A stretch of 64,000 nt of DNA from Apostichopus japonicus. Lineage: Eukaryota > Echinodermata > Holothuroidea > Aspidochirotida > Stichopodidae. Both the position numbers and the translations under genes were made by a program. The notes below the pieces were generated by a model. The model searched no databases. It saw only the letters and a list, made by a program, of their open reading frames with translations, and was not told where the DNA came from. This document shows positions 38,694 to 48,440 of this stretch, one piece after another (the stretch's first letter is position 1; the number at the start of each line of letters is the position of its first letter). The stretch is taken from NCBI RefSeq assembly GCF_037975245.1, contig NC_092581.1:16061303-16125302 (forward strand), written 5' to 3'.

Positions 38694-39304
38694 CAGCGGC
38701 GGACTACCCACACGGGTATTTGAGCAATGCCCGGTGGGCCGGTGGGCCGGTGGACTGGGGAGCCTGGTAAAAATTACAGCCCATTTTCACAGTATAGAAT
38801 ACAGACGGGCTGTGTAGAAATATATTTTTAACTGTGGGAATCAGCTCATGAAATCACCATGTAAGTTATAGTTCTATTAAGTTCGTAAAAAAAGAACGTG
38901 CTCTTGGCAAAAAGTCCGTGTTAATGGATTTTATTTAGTTTTTTTCTTCAATTTTTCAAGCATGTTGTCATAAAATGCTAAAATCTAAATAAAATTCAGT
39001 CAAATTATATATTTTTTGTCTATATTTGTTTTCGTTTTTAAATTTTCTCAGTGTTGCTTCTGGAAAATTATTTTTGGGTCTTTTTAAAAAAAAATTATTG
39101 TAACCTTTAAAATTGAGAAATATAGCACCCTTTTGCATCTAGGCATTCCTTAACTTCAAAAAATTCTCAAGGGGTGTATACCCCTCCCCTTAAACCCCTC
39201 GCCCAGGATGGCGATCATTATGTAAGTAACATATCAATGAATAATGGGCCGGTCTATAGGTAAAAAAGAATACCCGGCCGGTTTTAAGACCCAGTCCGCC
39301 CCTG
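38694..39304. mobile_element. hAT-like TIR element, CAGCGGCGGACT type (611 bp)
   Basis: Ends CAGCGGCGGACT and AGTCCGCCCCTG; flanks CCCACTGT and CCCACTGC match at 7 of 8 bp. GGCC-rich subterminal repeats near both ends. The interior segment around 39130-39215 (TTTTGCATCTAG, CCCCTCCCCTTAAACCCCTC) is shared with the elements at 45626 and 46811. Confidence 0.82.
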
Positions 39305-39539
39305 CCCACTGCATTGATTGTTTGGCAATTTCTAATTGGTCATCACCATTCTTTTTGATGCTTGGATGTTAAAGAGGATGAAATAAACTACCGATGGTCT
39401 AAAAATCTGGAGGATTGAAGGTGCATGATTTCAAGTATTTTATGATATTGATATCCCCACAAAATACCGAAGATAAGTTTACAAAAACTCATTTATTTAC
39501 CGTGCTGCTTTTATACATTCCATCCGAGCACTTAGAATG

Positions 39540-39780
39540 TTTGTTGTAGTCTGTTTGTTATATCGTTTTATGTATTAACTTTTGTATGTGTAGATGTATT
39601 TTTTATGATATCCTATCATCTTACATTTTCCCCCCTTTTATATTAGTTATTCTTGGACCGTTTATAGTCTGTTTGTTATATCGTTTTATGTATTAAATTT
39701 TGTGTGTGTAAATGTACTTGATATGTTATACTATCATCTTAACACCCCCCCCCCCCCCCTTTTATATTAGTTATTCTTCT
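39540..39780 (+). repeat. tandem duplication, period about 120 bp
   Basis: GTTTGTTATATCGTTTTATG through TTTTATATTAGTTATTCTT is present twice; the C tract between them has expanded to about 15 C in the second copy. Confidence 0.88.
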
Positions 39781-39784
39781 TGTT

Positions 39785-40740
39785 GAGGTATTATATGACT
39801 CCTCTCTATAAATTTTATATGTACACTGGAGTACGGGACGGAATAAAAAGAAGGAGCCACATACTATAGTACAACTTGAAAACACTTGAACAAGCACCGT
39901 TGTTTCCCACTTTAAGTCTAAGAATTCACACGAGGTGGAACATTCCGTTTAAGGGGATAGTATAGTGCAAAAGCTTCCAAAACGTTTGAATGATACTTTG
40001 AAACTATTGTCAGAGAAATTTCACGTAATACACTAACTTGAAAATGAAGAATTGCACAAAATATTCCGTAGTTTGTGTGCTTCATAAGAGTTCCGACTTT
40101 TCAAGTTTTTTTTTCAATTACGATATACTAAAGTCAAAATGTGAAAATCTTTAGAGCGAGTTTAATCAAAACTCACTTTTTGCAAATTCGTTACTACGCC
40201 AGAACGGGGACGAAGTGACAAAAACTTCAGGCTCTGATAGCAAAAAAATCTGCATGGTCATGATACGGAAAATTGATTGTGTCATGAAAGGCCAACTTGT
40301 CGGGGGGGGGGGGGGGGTGTGGTGTGATTGGAGCAAGTTATGCTAGCATATATAGGCACATAGATCAGAAGTTCCGTGATATGTGAACAAGTAAAGCCAA
40401 CTAACGTAAATAACACAATATACAAAGAAGCGAATAAACTAAATAATGAAGGACTCTAAAATATTTATTGCATACGTAAATAGATCCAGGCCCCGTAGTC
40501 AGGTATAGGAGTACCAATTATAGCTCGCCTAATTTTGCACGTAAGTATATAGCGTGAAGCCAGGTTATAGCTGGAGATGAAAACCTAGCATAATATCACC
40601 ACAGGCCTAAAGCAGATTTACATGGAGTTGTGGACATAACTTTTCATATAACTATGGAAAACAAGATAGAGAATATTTGAAAAAAAAGTTAAATAAATCT
40701 GTCCAGGAATACAACTACACATAACTGAATTCTTCAAATT
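39785..40740. other. AT-rich non-coding DNA
   Basis: Poly(G) tract at 40302-40317; otherwise nothing recognised. Confidence 0.4.
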
Positions 40741-40806
40741 TTTAAAGTAATGAATTTATTGTACTTTTTGGTAAACTCTGAGATTTCGGGCAACAATGCT
40801 CTCCAG

Positions 40807-40932
40807 CATCCTTTGGAAGTCTCCATGCAGATGATTAACAACCTTTACGAGTTCACAGGCCCGCAGTCACTCTCAAACTTGGTTGCTGCATCCTACCAAC
40901 CTCAATCCCCTTCCCCAGCACACGCTCATTAG
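40807..40932 (+). CDS. candidate terminal exon, unknown protein
   Basis: An acceptor-like CTCTCCAG is followed in phase 0 by 41 codons and a TAG. The peptide (with LEVSMQMINNLYEFTG and a Pro/Ser-rich end) and the raised GC look coding compared with the flanks. No upstream exon was identified and I do not recognise the protein. A MITE begins 33 bp after the stop. It could equally be chance. Confidence 0.22.
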   Translation, partial: HPLEVSMQMINNLYEFTGPQSLSNLVAASYQPQSPSPAHAH

Positions 40933-40964
40933 GGCCTCAAGTTGGCGTCTGTCTACATACGCAG

Positions 40965-41741
40965 GCATAAGCGTAGGAGCCTCATTTGCTTTGGGGGGGG
41001 GGGGGGGTTGTAACAACTTGCCCGAAAAATATCACCAAAATTTTTTCGCGCGCTCCGCGCGCGTTCCACTTATGTTAATATTCTTATCATATAGGCATTC
41101 TTCGGTTATTACATCACATGCCAATAACATACGATCGTTTTCCGTTTTTACCCTTCAATATATTGGTTATAATTATTGGGGAAGTCGTTACAACAATAAT
41201 GATAACTATATAAGTTTAACCATTGAAAAACACATTGCAAATTCTTCTTCTTTCAGTAGGTGCCAGTGGTGGATCGAGCTATAGGGGTATTGGTCTGGGG
41301 GGCAAGAATGGTCTGTAGGGGCGCTTTCGACACTATCTAAGCCACCACAGGTTGGCGCGGAGCGTATAGTAAAAATACTCCCTATAGATCGCCGGAAATG
41401 ACTCTTTTCAGGCCTTGCTAATTTGCAGATAAACGAAGAATAAATAGGTGTCATCGTCATTTGTCAGAAAATTGCACTAACAAAATGTGACAAATGTCAA
41501 TAGGTACCGTATTTGAGAGCGCAATAAAAAAAAAGTCAATAATCGCGAAGTAAAGAGTGGTAAAAAGCTGAAAAGGGCGCCAGAGTCCGTCAGGGGGGCA
41601 TCCGCCACCTCTGACTGTATGGACGCTCCGCCACTTGTAGGTGCCCGAAAAAATTCTCAGCATATTGCCCGAATTTTCACCAAAGATTATGGTGGGGGGG
41701 CTGCAGCCCCCCAGCCCCCCCCCCCGCCTCCTACGCCTATG
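40965..41741 (-). mobile_element. CATAGGCGTAGGA-family MITE interrupted by a later insertion
   Basis: Ends read CATAAGCGTAGGAGC and CCTCCTACGCCTATG; TACGCAG repeats on both sides (40958-40964, 41742-41748). Internal sequence is the reverse complement of the 61122-61358 element over a region including ATTGGTTATAATTATTGGG and CATGCCAATAACATACG. Removing the nested 373-bp MITE plus one 8-bp duplication leaves about 396 bp. Contains G and C homopolymer tracts at both ends. Confidence 0.8.
41264..41636 (+). mobile_element. hAT-like MITE, CAGTGGCGGAGC family, copy 2, nested
   Basis: 373 bp; same family as 15895-16278 with slightly mutated ends (CAGTGGTGGATC, GCTCCGCCACTT). Flanked by a perfect 8-bp duplication GTAGGTGC (41256-41263, 41637-41644). 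It sits inside another MITE (40965-41741), so it is the younger insertion. Confidence 0.88.
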
Positions 41742-41999
41742 TACGCAGTCATAATAGATGAAGGTATTATCAAAATCAATCATGATTGATCTATTATTAG
41801 TATTGGCAAAGTAGTCTACATTTGTCCGGTGTGATTTCTGGAATAGAAGCTTTTTTATTATCGTAGAAAATGCATCGTCACTGTTATTTGCTTTAGTCTG
41901 CTGAGTTTGAATGCACGAATAAGTTACTGTAAGCGCTACAATCACAGTGCAACGGGAATTCCACAAGCGCACGTGTAAACACTAATACGGTAGTTGAAA

Positions 42000-42105
42000 A
42001 TGGCCGCTCCAAAGGAAAATGCATCACCTCAATCGTGGACTAGTTCTATTTCTAAGAAAGGTGAATTCAAACGAAGAGATTCAGCTTTCAGGAACTTCAT
42101 CACTG
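42000..42105 (+). CDS. first coding exon of a glutathionyl-hydroquinone reductase-like (Xi-class GST) gene, copy 1
   Basis: ATG followed by 35 codons ending GEFKRRDSAFRNFITG, then a GTAAGG splice donor after phase 1. The [KG]-[KE]-F-x-R-x-x-SAFRN-x-[IL]-T block is the conserved N-terminal signature of glutathionyl-hydroquinone reductases (bacterial YqjG, yeast ECM4), which reduce glutathionyl-hydroquinones using a catalytic Cys in a later CPWAHR motif. That catalytic exon was not found downstream in this window, so only the 5' end is supported. Another frame shows nothing, and the donor is where homology stops. The exon begins about 260 bp after a nested MITE block (40965-41741). Confidence 0.6.
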
Positions 42106-42725
42106 GTAAGGGATTCTATGATAGTAAGCTTCGAATGCCACTATTGTTTACATTTTATTGTAGGGTAGCATACGCCAATTGAAACCCACATTAACCTACA
42201 TACTAAATCACATAAGTAATGTGGTCTCTCAAGTCCAGATAGAGTTCTTACTAGCTAAACCCTACCCATCACAGGATAGCTGACAACTCGTTGGGCCAAT
42301 ATTTGCACCAAATGTACCTCCATTCATGCTCTTCAACATGCAAGCCACAAATTGAAAACCAGATCCTGATTGATAACGTATCAAAAAAGAGGTTCTACCT
42401 GCTTCTTTTTGGCACTTTCCCTGAGAAGGGAGAACAATCAGGAGTATGCCCCCAATAGAATAATACACTCAACGATTTATTAAACTCGTTGAATACACTC
42501 ATCGAGTTTTATTAAATTCGATGAATACACTAGTCGTACATTTAGGGTTCAATATTATACAACGCTTCAGCTCCCAGGTATTATAGCCAGTACTACTACT
42601 AGATAGATATTTAGACTAGGCTTAACGTAAGAAGTTGTATGGGAGTCGTACAACGATTAGTGCATTTGCGAGTATTTACTGCCCGTTTACATACGTTCCA
42701 AGGTATACTCCAGGTACATTCGGCA

Positions 42726-42798
42726 ATGTCTGATACTAAAGGAAAGAAAGAGGGCGAATTCATAAAGAAAGAATCAGCATTTAGGAAATCCATCACTG
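42726..42798 (+). CDS. second first-exon-like copy of the glutathionyl-hydroquinone reductase-like gene
   Basis: ATG then 24 codons ending GEFIKKESAFRKSITG, with a GTAAAG donor in phase 1, the same phase and position as the copy 620 bp upstream. The frame is open for 29 more codons upstream to position 42639, so the start is not certain. The conserved SAFRNW/F position reads SAFRKS, losing the aromatic residue, so this copy is more diverged and may be inactive or specialised. Either a tandem duplicate gene or an alternative first exon of one gene; downstream exons are not seen in the window. Confidence 0.5.
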
Positions 42799-42799
42799 G

Positions 42800-43880
42800 T
42801 AAAGTACCTCTGTCCGTTGTGTCTAAAAGGACCGTTTGCATAGGCTAAAATGTTGTAGGGTCCTAGCTTGTTTATCCTATCTTAGGCTAGTCTATTTTAC
42901 TTGCTGGCATATATTACTAGACTATTCTGGTCACTGTTACTGTTAGTGCTAGTCCATTGAGGATAGCCAAAATACAGTAATATGGCATTGTTTGTTATTC
43001 TATCTAATGTTTACACTGTAAGTTGAGTTATGTTTGAAAGCTTTCATGGCCAGGTCAGTTGGAGGGTACCCAGGTGCACATACACTGGTGTGACCCATGT
43101 TAATCAGGTGTACTGTAGATGTTTGTGAGAGGTGGAATGACCTAGTGGGAGTGGTCAGCGGTCTTTCACCTACCAATAGGATTGTGTTATACTAGGGTGT
43201 TGGTTTATGTTAGTGTTAATTTGTTATGTATGTTGGAGATAATGTTACAAGAGAATAATACAAAGCAGAGCTCCTCCAGCCTCCAAGCTGTCAACTTGTC
43301 TTGTGTCATTCTTTGTTGGTTGCATAGATATGTTTTAGTTTGTTCTGTTACTGCTCGGTCACTACAGTGTTAGTAACTGTAGTGTTAGGCCAACTGCAGG
43401 CGTTCCGAAGTTAGGCTGTGCTACATAATTATATTATTGTAAGTTAATGTAGCATACATTGAGACCGCCATTGGTTAAAAGAGTTAAAGATAAATTATCC
43501 TAAGTAAGCCGAATGTTTCGTAGGTTGCTACTAAAGTTGAACCCAAAATAAATAAATACACAACAACAACTTGAACAAGTTGAAGTAGTTGCAACCACTG
43601 AATGTGTGAGCCTCATTATGCTTTCCATTATAAACATGAACTAACCGATCCCTATAACCATACCAACTTTTGGTACATTCATAGGTTTCAAGTGGGTGAA
43701 AATTTCAAACCAAATATGGTTTCCTTTCTTTGTTATTGTTTTGGTCGATATTAAAGCTTTGATCCAATGCCTGGGTGGGCAGATGTACAGCAATCACCTT
43801 TCCACTCATAACTGTACTATAAATGTTTTGATAGTATGCTGGGCTATGTATTTTATGTAATCCCTTTATGCCCTGCTCCC
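42800..43880. other. non-coding DNA downstream of the reductase-like exons
   Basis: Would be intron if the reductase gene is real. I looked for the catalytic CPWAHR exon here and up to 48 kb and did not find it. Confidence 0.35.
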
Positions 43881-44131
43881 TTAAAGGTAGTCAGTATTGG
43901 CCCCAAATTTTAGCATGCTATAATTGCTAGAAGTTTTCAAAAGTACTTTCCTGGAGGTCTTTACACTCCCAATTGTTCTCAGACATTTTAAAGGAGCACA
44001 CAAGATGACTGAATGTCCCAGTGAGTAAAATTTCCTCCAAGGTTGTAATAAAAACAGTTTAAGACTTTTGACCAAAGGTGACCATATTTGAATATGTAGC
44101 ATACTTGGGGCCAGTATGTGCATACCTTTAA
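43881..44131. mobile_element. TTAA-flanked MITE, copy 1
   Basis: TTAA at both ends, then inverted repeats AGGTAGTCAGTATTGGCCCC and the matching right end GGGGCCAGTATGTGCATACCT. Shares internal blocks (AAGTACT..CTGGAGGTCTT; TTTCCTCC..GTAATAAAA) with 21564-21826. TTAA flanks plus an AGG start resemble the T2-type/piggyBac-related MITEs described in other animals. Confidence 0.78.
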
Positions 44132-44565
44132 GTAATGTCACTATCTCTCTCTGTCAATGGTCCCTTGCACAGAGACAGCCATTTGTTGGACAGATATCAC
44201 CAATAATCTTGAGTCAATGATTGCTTCCCTTGCACAGCGTTAAGAGAAAATTGATCACTCCTGTGTCTACGCGATGTTGAGGCCAGGTTAATGTTTAATA
44301 TTTCAGCATACAAATTGGCGTCATGTTCATGCATGGGCAAACTTTTCCACACCAGAATATGTATTTGGTTATTAGTATTTATAAGCAAGGAACAGCAAGA
44401 AACCTATTGATGCAGAACCTTGAGGAAAACACCACCACTAGCATCTTGCCGAGAGAAGTACACAAATATATACTCCCATATCATGCAAACCTTTGTTTGC
44501 TTAACTCTCTTCCCTCCTTCCCTGTTCCTCTTCATCTGTTCCTCTCATATTTTCTTCCTTTCCAT

Positions 44566-45031
44566 CAGTGGCGAAGCTAGGGGTATTGGTCAAGGGGGTC
44601 GAGAAAGGTCTGTAGGGGCGCTTTCAACACTATGTAAGCTGAGCGCCACCCAGTGGCGGAGCTAGGGGTATTGGTCAGGGGGCAAGAATGGTCTGTAGGG
44701 GCGCTTTCGAAACTATCTAAGCGGAGCACCACCACTGGTTGGCGCATAGCGTACAGAAAATTTTTAAGTAAAGATACTCCCTAGATCTCGGGAAATGACC
44801 CTTTCCGGGCCTGGCTAATTTGCAGATAAACGAAGAATAAATAGGTGTCATCGCCAAATTACACCAACAAAATGTGATAAATGTCAATAAGTAGATGAGA
44901 GCGCAATAAAAAAGACAATAATCTAGAATAAGTAAAAGTGGTAAAGAGCTGAAAAGGGCGTCAGCAGCCCATTTTACTCCGTCAGGGGGGGGGGCATCCG
45001 CCCCCCTGACTGTATGGACGCTCTGCCACTG
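44566..45031 (+). mobile_element. hAT-like MITE, CAGTGGCGGAGC family, copy 3, with duplicated left end
   Basis: The left terminal 85 bp (44566-44650) is followed head-to-tail by a complete element (44651-45031). The outer flanks match at 7 of 8 bp (CTTTCCAT and CTATCCAT), so the compound unit, rather than the inner complete copy, appears to have inserted as one piece. Confidence 0.85.
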
Positions 45032-45501
45032 CTATCCATACCCCTCCCTAATTAACAATCCTTAATTCTGCTCATGCTTGGAATTATTTTAGCAGAATGT
45101 AACCAGTTGCATCACAATTTTGAGGTTCATTTGCTTCACCATAGAATGGTAATAGGAAGTGTAAAAACTATATTTCTGTACAGAAATGTAATGGTATAAA
45201 TCTTAGTAATTGTATCCCAATTTAGCCAATTTATGCTTTAGCTGCTTTGGCTGCCAAATCAATTTTGTGTCCAAACGTGATTAATAGTAAAATCTGTGGT
45301 GACTTCTAGTAAAAGATTTAACAAAAGAAATATTCATTGACAAACACTGATAGTTTTGAACTGATATAGCTTTTATTTTTTGCCTTTCTACTATGGTAAT
45401 ACCTGAATGTCACTTCATGAATATCTTAAATAAAAATATCATAAATAGGTACAAATATGCAGATAAATTTTTCAAATAAAATAATTTATTAACAGTTTAG
45501 A

Positions 45502-45541
45502 GGGCCAGACATTCTGATCCTAGCAGGATCTTCTTCAAAGG
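45502..45541 (-). repeat. hairpin motif GATCCTGCTAGGATC, copy C
   Basis: On the minus strand: CTTTGAAGAA, stem-loop GATCC-TGCTA-GGATC, then AGAATGTCTGGCCC. About 85 bp to the left of the 45626 TIR element. Confidence 0.7.
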
Positions 45542-45625
45542 CAAACTGAAATGCAGAAAGAAAACAACTAAGGGCCCAATTAAAATGAAAATGTTAAAAA
45601 TTTGAAAGAAAATCTGCATAAGACT

Positions 45626-45988
45626 CAAGGGCGTAGGAAACGGGGGGACTGGGGGGGGCGCCAGCCCCCAGTGAAAAATATGGGGGGGCGGAAGTATCAT
45701 TCCGCCCCCCCGCTCCGCAAGTCAGAAAACCCCTTTTTCATTTCCAAATGAGAAAAAAATCTCATTTGGAGCATCAAATTGCATTTAAGGCCAGGTGAAA
45801 ATGCAAAATTCTTTACAAAATGGAGTGGGAGTTGAAGTGTGCTATATTGCACCAAATTGCATCTGAGGCCACCTGGAAATGCAAAAAAATTCCAAAGGGG
45901 AGGGGGACACCCCCTCCCCTTAGACCCCTCCCCCAGCCCGGCCATCAGTCTTCAGCCCCCCACTCAAAAGTACCTTCCTACGCCACTG
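45626..45988. mobile_element. hAT-like TIR element, CAGTGGCGTAGGAA type (363 bp)
   Basis: Ends CAAGGGCGTAGGAA and TTCCTACGCCACTG; perfect 8-bp duplication ATAAGACT (45618-45625, 45989-45996). G/C homopolymers near the left end and an internal CCCCTCCCCTTAGACCCCTC motif that recurs in the 38694 element. Confidence 0.88.
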
Positions 45989-46490
45989 ATAAGACTTATA
46001 CTCATCCCTTTATTTACACAGCCATAAACATGTATTTATATGCACAGTAAGTTTGCTGTACCACTAAAGTCATCATAAGGTATAATTTTGTTCATTTTGA
46101 TTGCATACCAGGAGATCTTTTCTTTGGTTACCAATAGCATGATATTACAGCAGTTTTACCATCAAAATTCAATAACAAATATCTCAATATATAAACAACA
46201 CACAGCAAGTAAAGTAGAATTGAATATTTGATGGTTATCAATGGATTCGCATTTTGCAATAAAATCGCAATTGTTTTTTTTTTCTCTCCTTGTTTTTATC
46301 TTTCATTACTTAAATCAGATTCATATAAATAAAATTTGTTAAATTTACATTAATTTCTTGGGAGAACACTCCTGCACGAGAAAACTTAGGTAGTTAACCC
46401 AGCATTTGAGATTGTTACGACCCTACAAAACATTTTGCAATATATTGAAATGGCTTTCCTGAACTTCACTTAGTTTGCAATGACATTGCG

Positions 46491-46622
<132 letters not shown>

Positions 46623-46810
46623 ATTATTACATATGGTATGGTAATGACGATCTGCAGTTAATTTCCCATGACATTGCAGTTTTTTAATCCTTAAACAAGA
46701 AATGCCTAATTGTCTCTTTAACGTCCAATGACATAGCAATTTCTATTGTTGAAAAACCCAATGAACTAAGCAACAGCAGGATCTTTCTTTTTAATTTTTA
46801 ATTTTATTAC

Positions 46811-47645
46811 CAGTGGCGTCGCCAAGGTGGGGCCAGGGGGGGCACGTGCCCCCCCTGGAAAACCTAGTGCCCCCAGAGTGCTGAGAGTGCTGAGATTTGG
46901 GTTGTTAAAAAAAAATATATATATTTTGTTATATTCAACTCCCATCATCTGAGTTGGTTTTTCATAAGGACAAAGAAGCACAGTAATTCGTATTTTCTTC
47001 AAATGAGGTTGACAGGTTAGGAGCTGACGAAATGTGAGAATGTGAGGGTCCGCAGGCACCATACTTGCCTATATTTGTGGACCCATACTTGCCTATATTT
47101 GTGGACCCATATATTAACCCTGTTGTGTAGGGGGTGCAGAGGTCATTTGAGGTCAGATGCTTGTAGGAACAATTGGCGAATGTTCACACCTGCATACTGA
47201 GCCATACTCGATGTGTGATCAAAGTTTGGATTGCATGGTGAGATCCCTGATAGGAGCCAATAACGATGCTGGAACCTGTTACATCTTAATAGATAATGGG
47301 CGAAAACGAGAAGGACAAGAAAGGAGTCGGGGTCATGCACGCATTAATTCAACAAATGTAGGTTCTATTGATAGGGTTAGGCATAATATCGACAGCATGT
47401 GGTTCATATCCTCTGCAAAATTCTGCGCGTTGTTAAAATCTTTACCTCAAAAATAGCAATTTCTGGAGATATCTTCAGATCGAATTTAGCATCAAATGTG
47501 GCACCATTTTGCATCTAGCCCATCCTCCGTATGCAAAAATTTTCCCTTCCCCCTGGACAGCGATCTGTATCCACCTAAGTGCCCCCCATCAAATGCTGGT
47601 GCCCCCCTGTGCCCTCCCAGGCTGAAAAGTCTGGTGACACCACTG
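46811..47645. mobile_element. hAT-like TIR element, CAGTGGCGTCGCCA type (835 bp)
   Basis: Ends CAGTGGCGTCGCCA and TGGTGACACCACTG; perfect 8-bp duplication TTTATTAC (46803-46810, 47646-47653). Includes a short internal direct repeat (CATACTTGCCTATATTTGTG at about 47061 and 47086), a pair of AGGTCA half-sites at 47140-47155, and the TTTTGCATCTAG motif shared with 38694. No transposase frame. Confidence 0.87.
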
Positions 47646-48030
47646 TTTATTACACCAAAGATCTTTCTTTAATAGGAGAAACCTCTTGTGAGAGTCATAA
47701 AGGAAATTAACCAAGTGTTTAATTTTTCTTGCAGCCCAACGAACTTTATAAGGTACTGTAATGACTTGCCTTAATCTTCCTGTAATTTTCACTTATTTAA
47801 CAATATTTCTATAATTGAAATACAAAATATATTCTTATTTGATATGATCATTGATGGCAATTTACATACAGTATCATTCGATAAGCATTGATTAAATTTA
47901 TACTGTACGTTTAGTTGAGAAGAGCTTATTCCAATTTTGAACACTTTTCAAACATAACATGATAAAGTTTCATGTAAAAGCAATGTAAAAAAAATTGTAA
48001 TATCTTATGCTGCATATAAATTATGCACCC

Positions 48031-48036
48031 TTTATT
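48031..48036 (-). terminator. candidate poly(A) signal of the Ig gene
   Basis: First clear AATAAA on the minus strand downstream of the Ig stop codon, implying a 3' UTR of about 400 nt. Position-based inference only. Confidence 0.2.
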
Positions 48037-48440
48037 ATTCAACAATGGTCTTTTCTCAACAACTTTACTTGAACAACTTGCAGTAACTCGTAGGCATACA
48101 AAGATCAGCAAAGTATGTTTGAAATTAAGAGCAAATAAAGTTTGAGGAGCAATTCCAGAGTTGTTTAGCATATGTCAGTAAATTGAAACATTTGATAAAA
48201 CGGTACATTATTTTCTGACTCTGCACAGTAGAAATGCCTCTTTGAAATACATAGCATTCAAAGTCTACAACTATCTTATTTGTAACAATAATTCACAAAG
48301 ATAGTAAATAAGTAGAAAACCGTCCAAGAAGTTTACGACTGAGCCTATACATACTGTATATACACAGTATGTGACTTCTATACTGTACGTACCTCTTCCA
48401 TACAACGTAGCTAGAATGTGGCTAGACACAGAATAACGCT

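Noticed and set aside
41457-41972. 171-codon minus-strand frame
   Set aside because: Runs through the nested MITE ends and homopolymer tracts; codons come from transposon termini.
47157-47456. 99-codon plus-strand frame
   Set aside because: Lies wholly inside the 46811-47645 non-autonomous element; no transposase motif.
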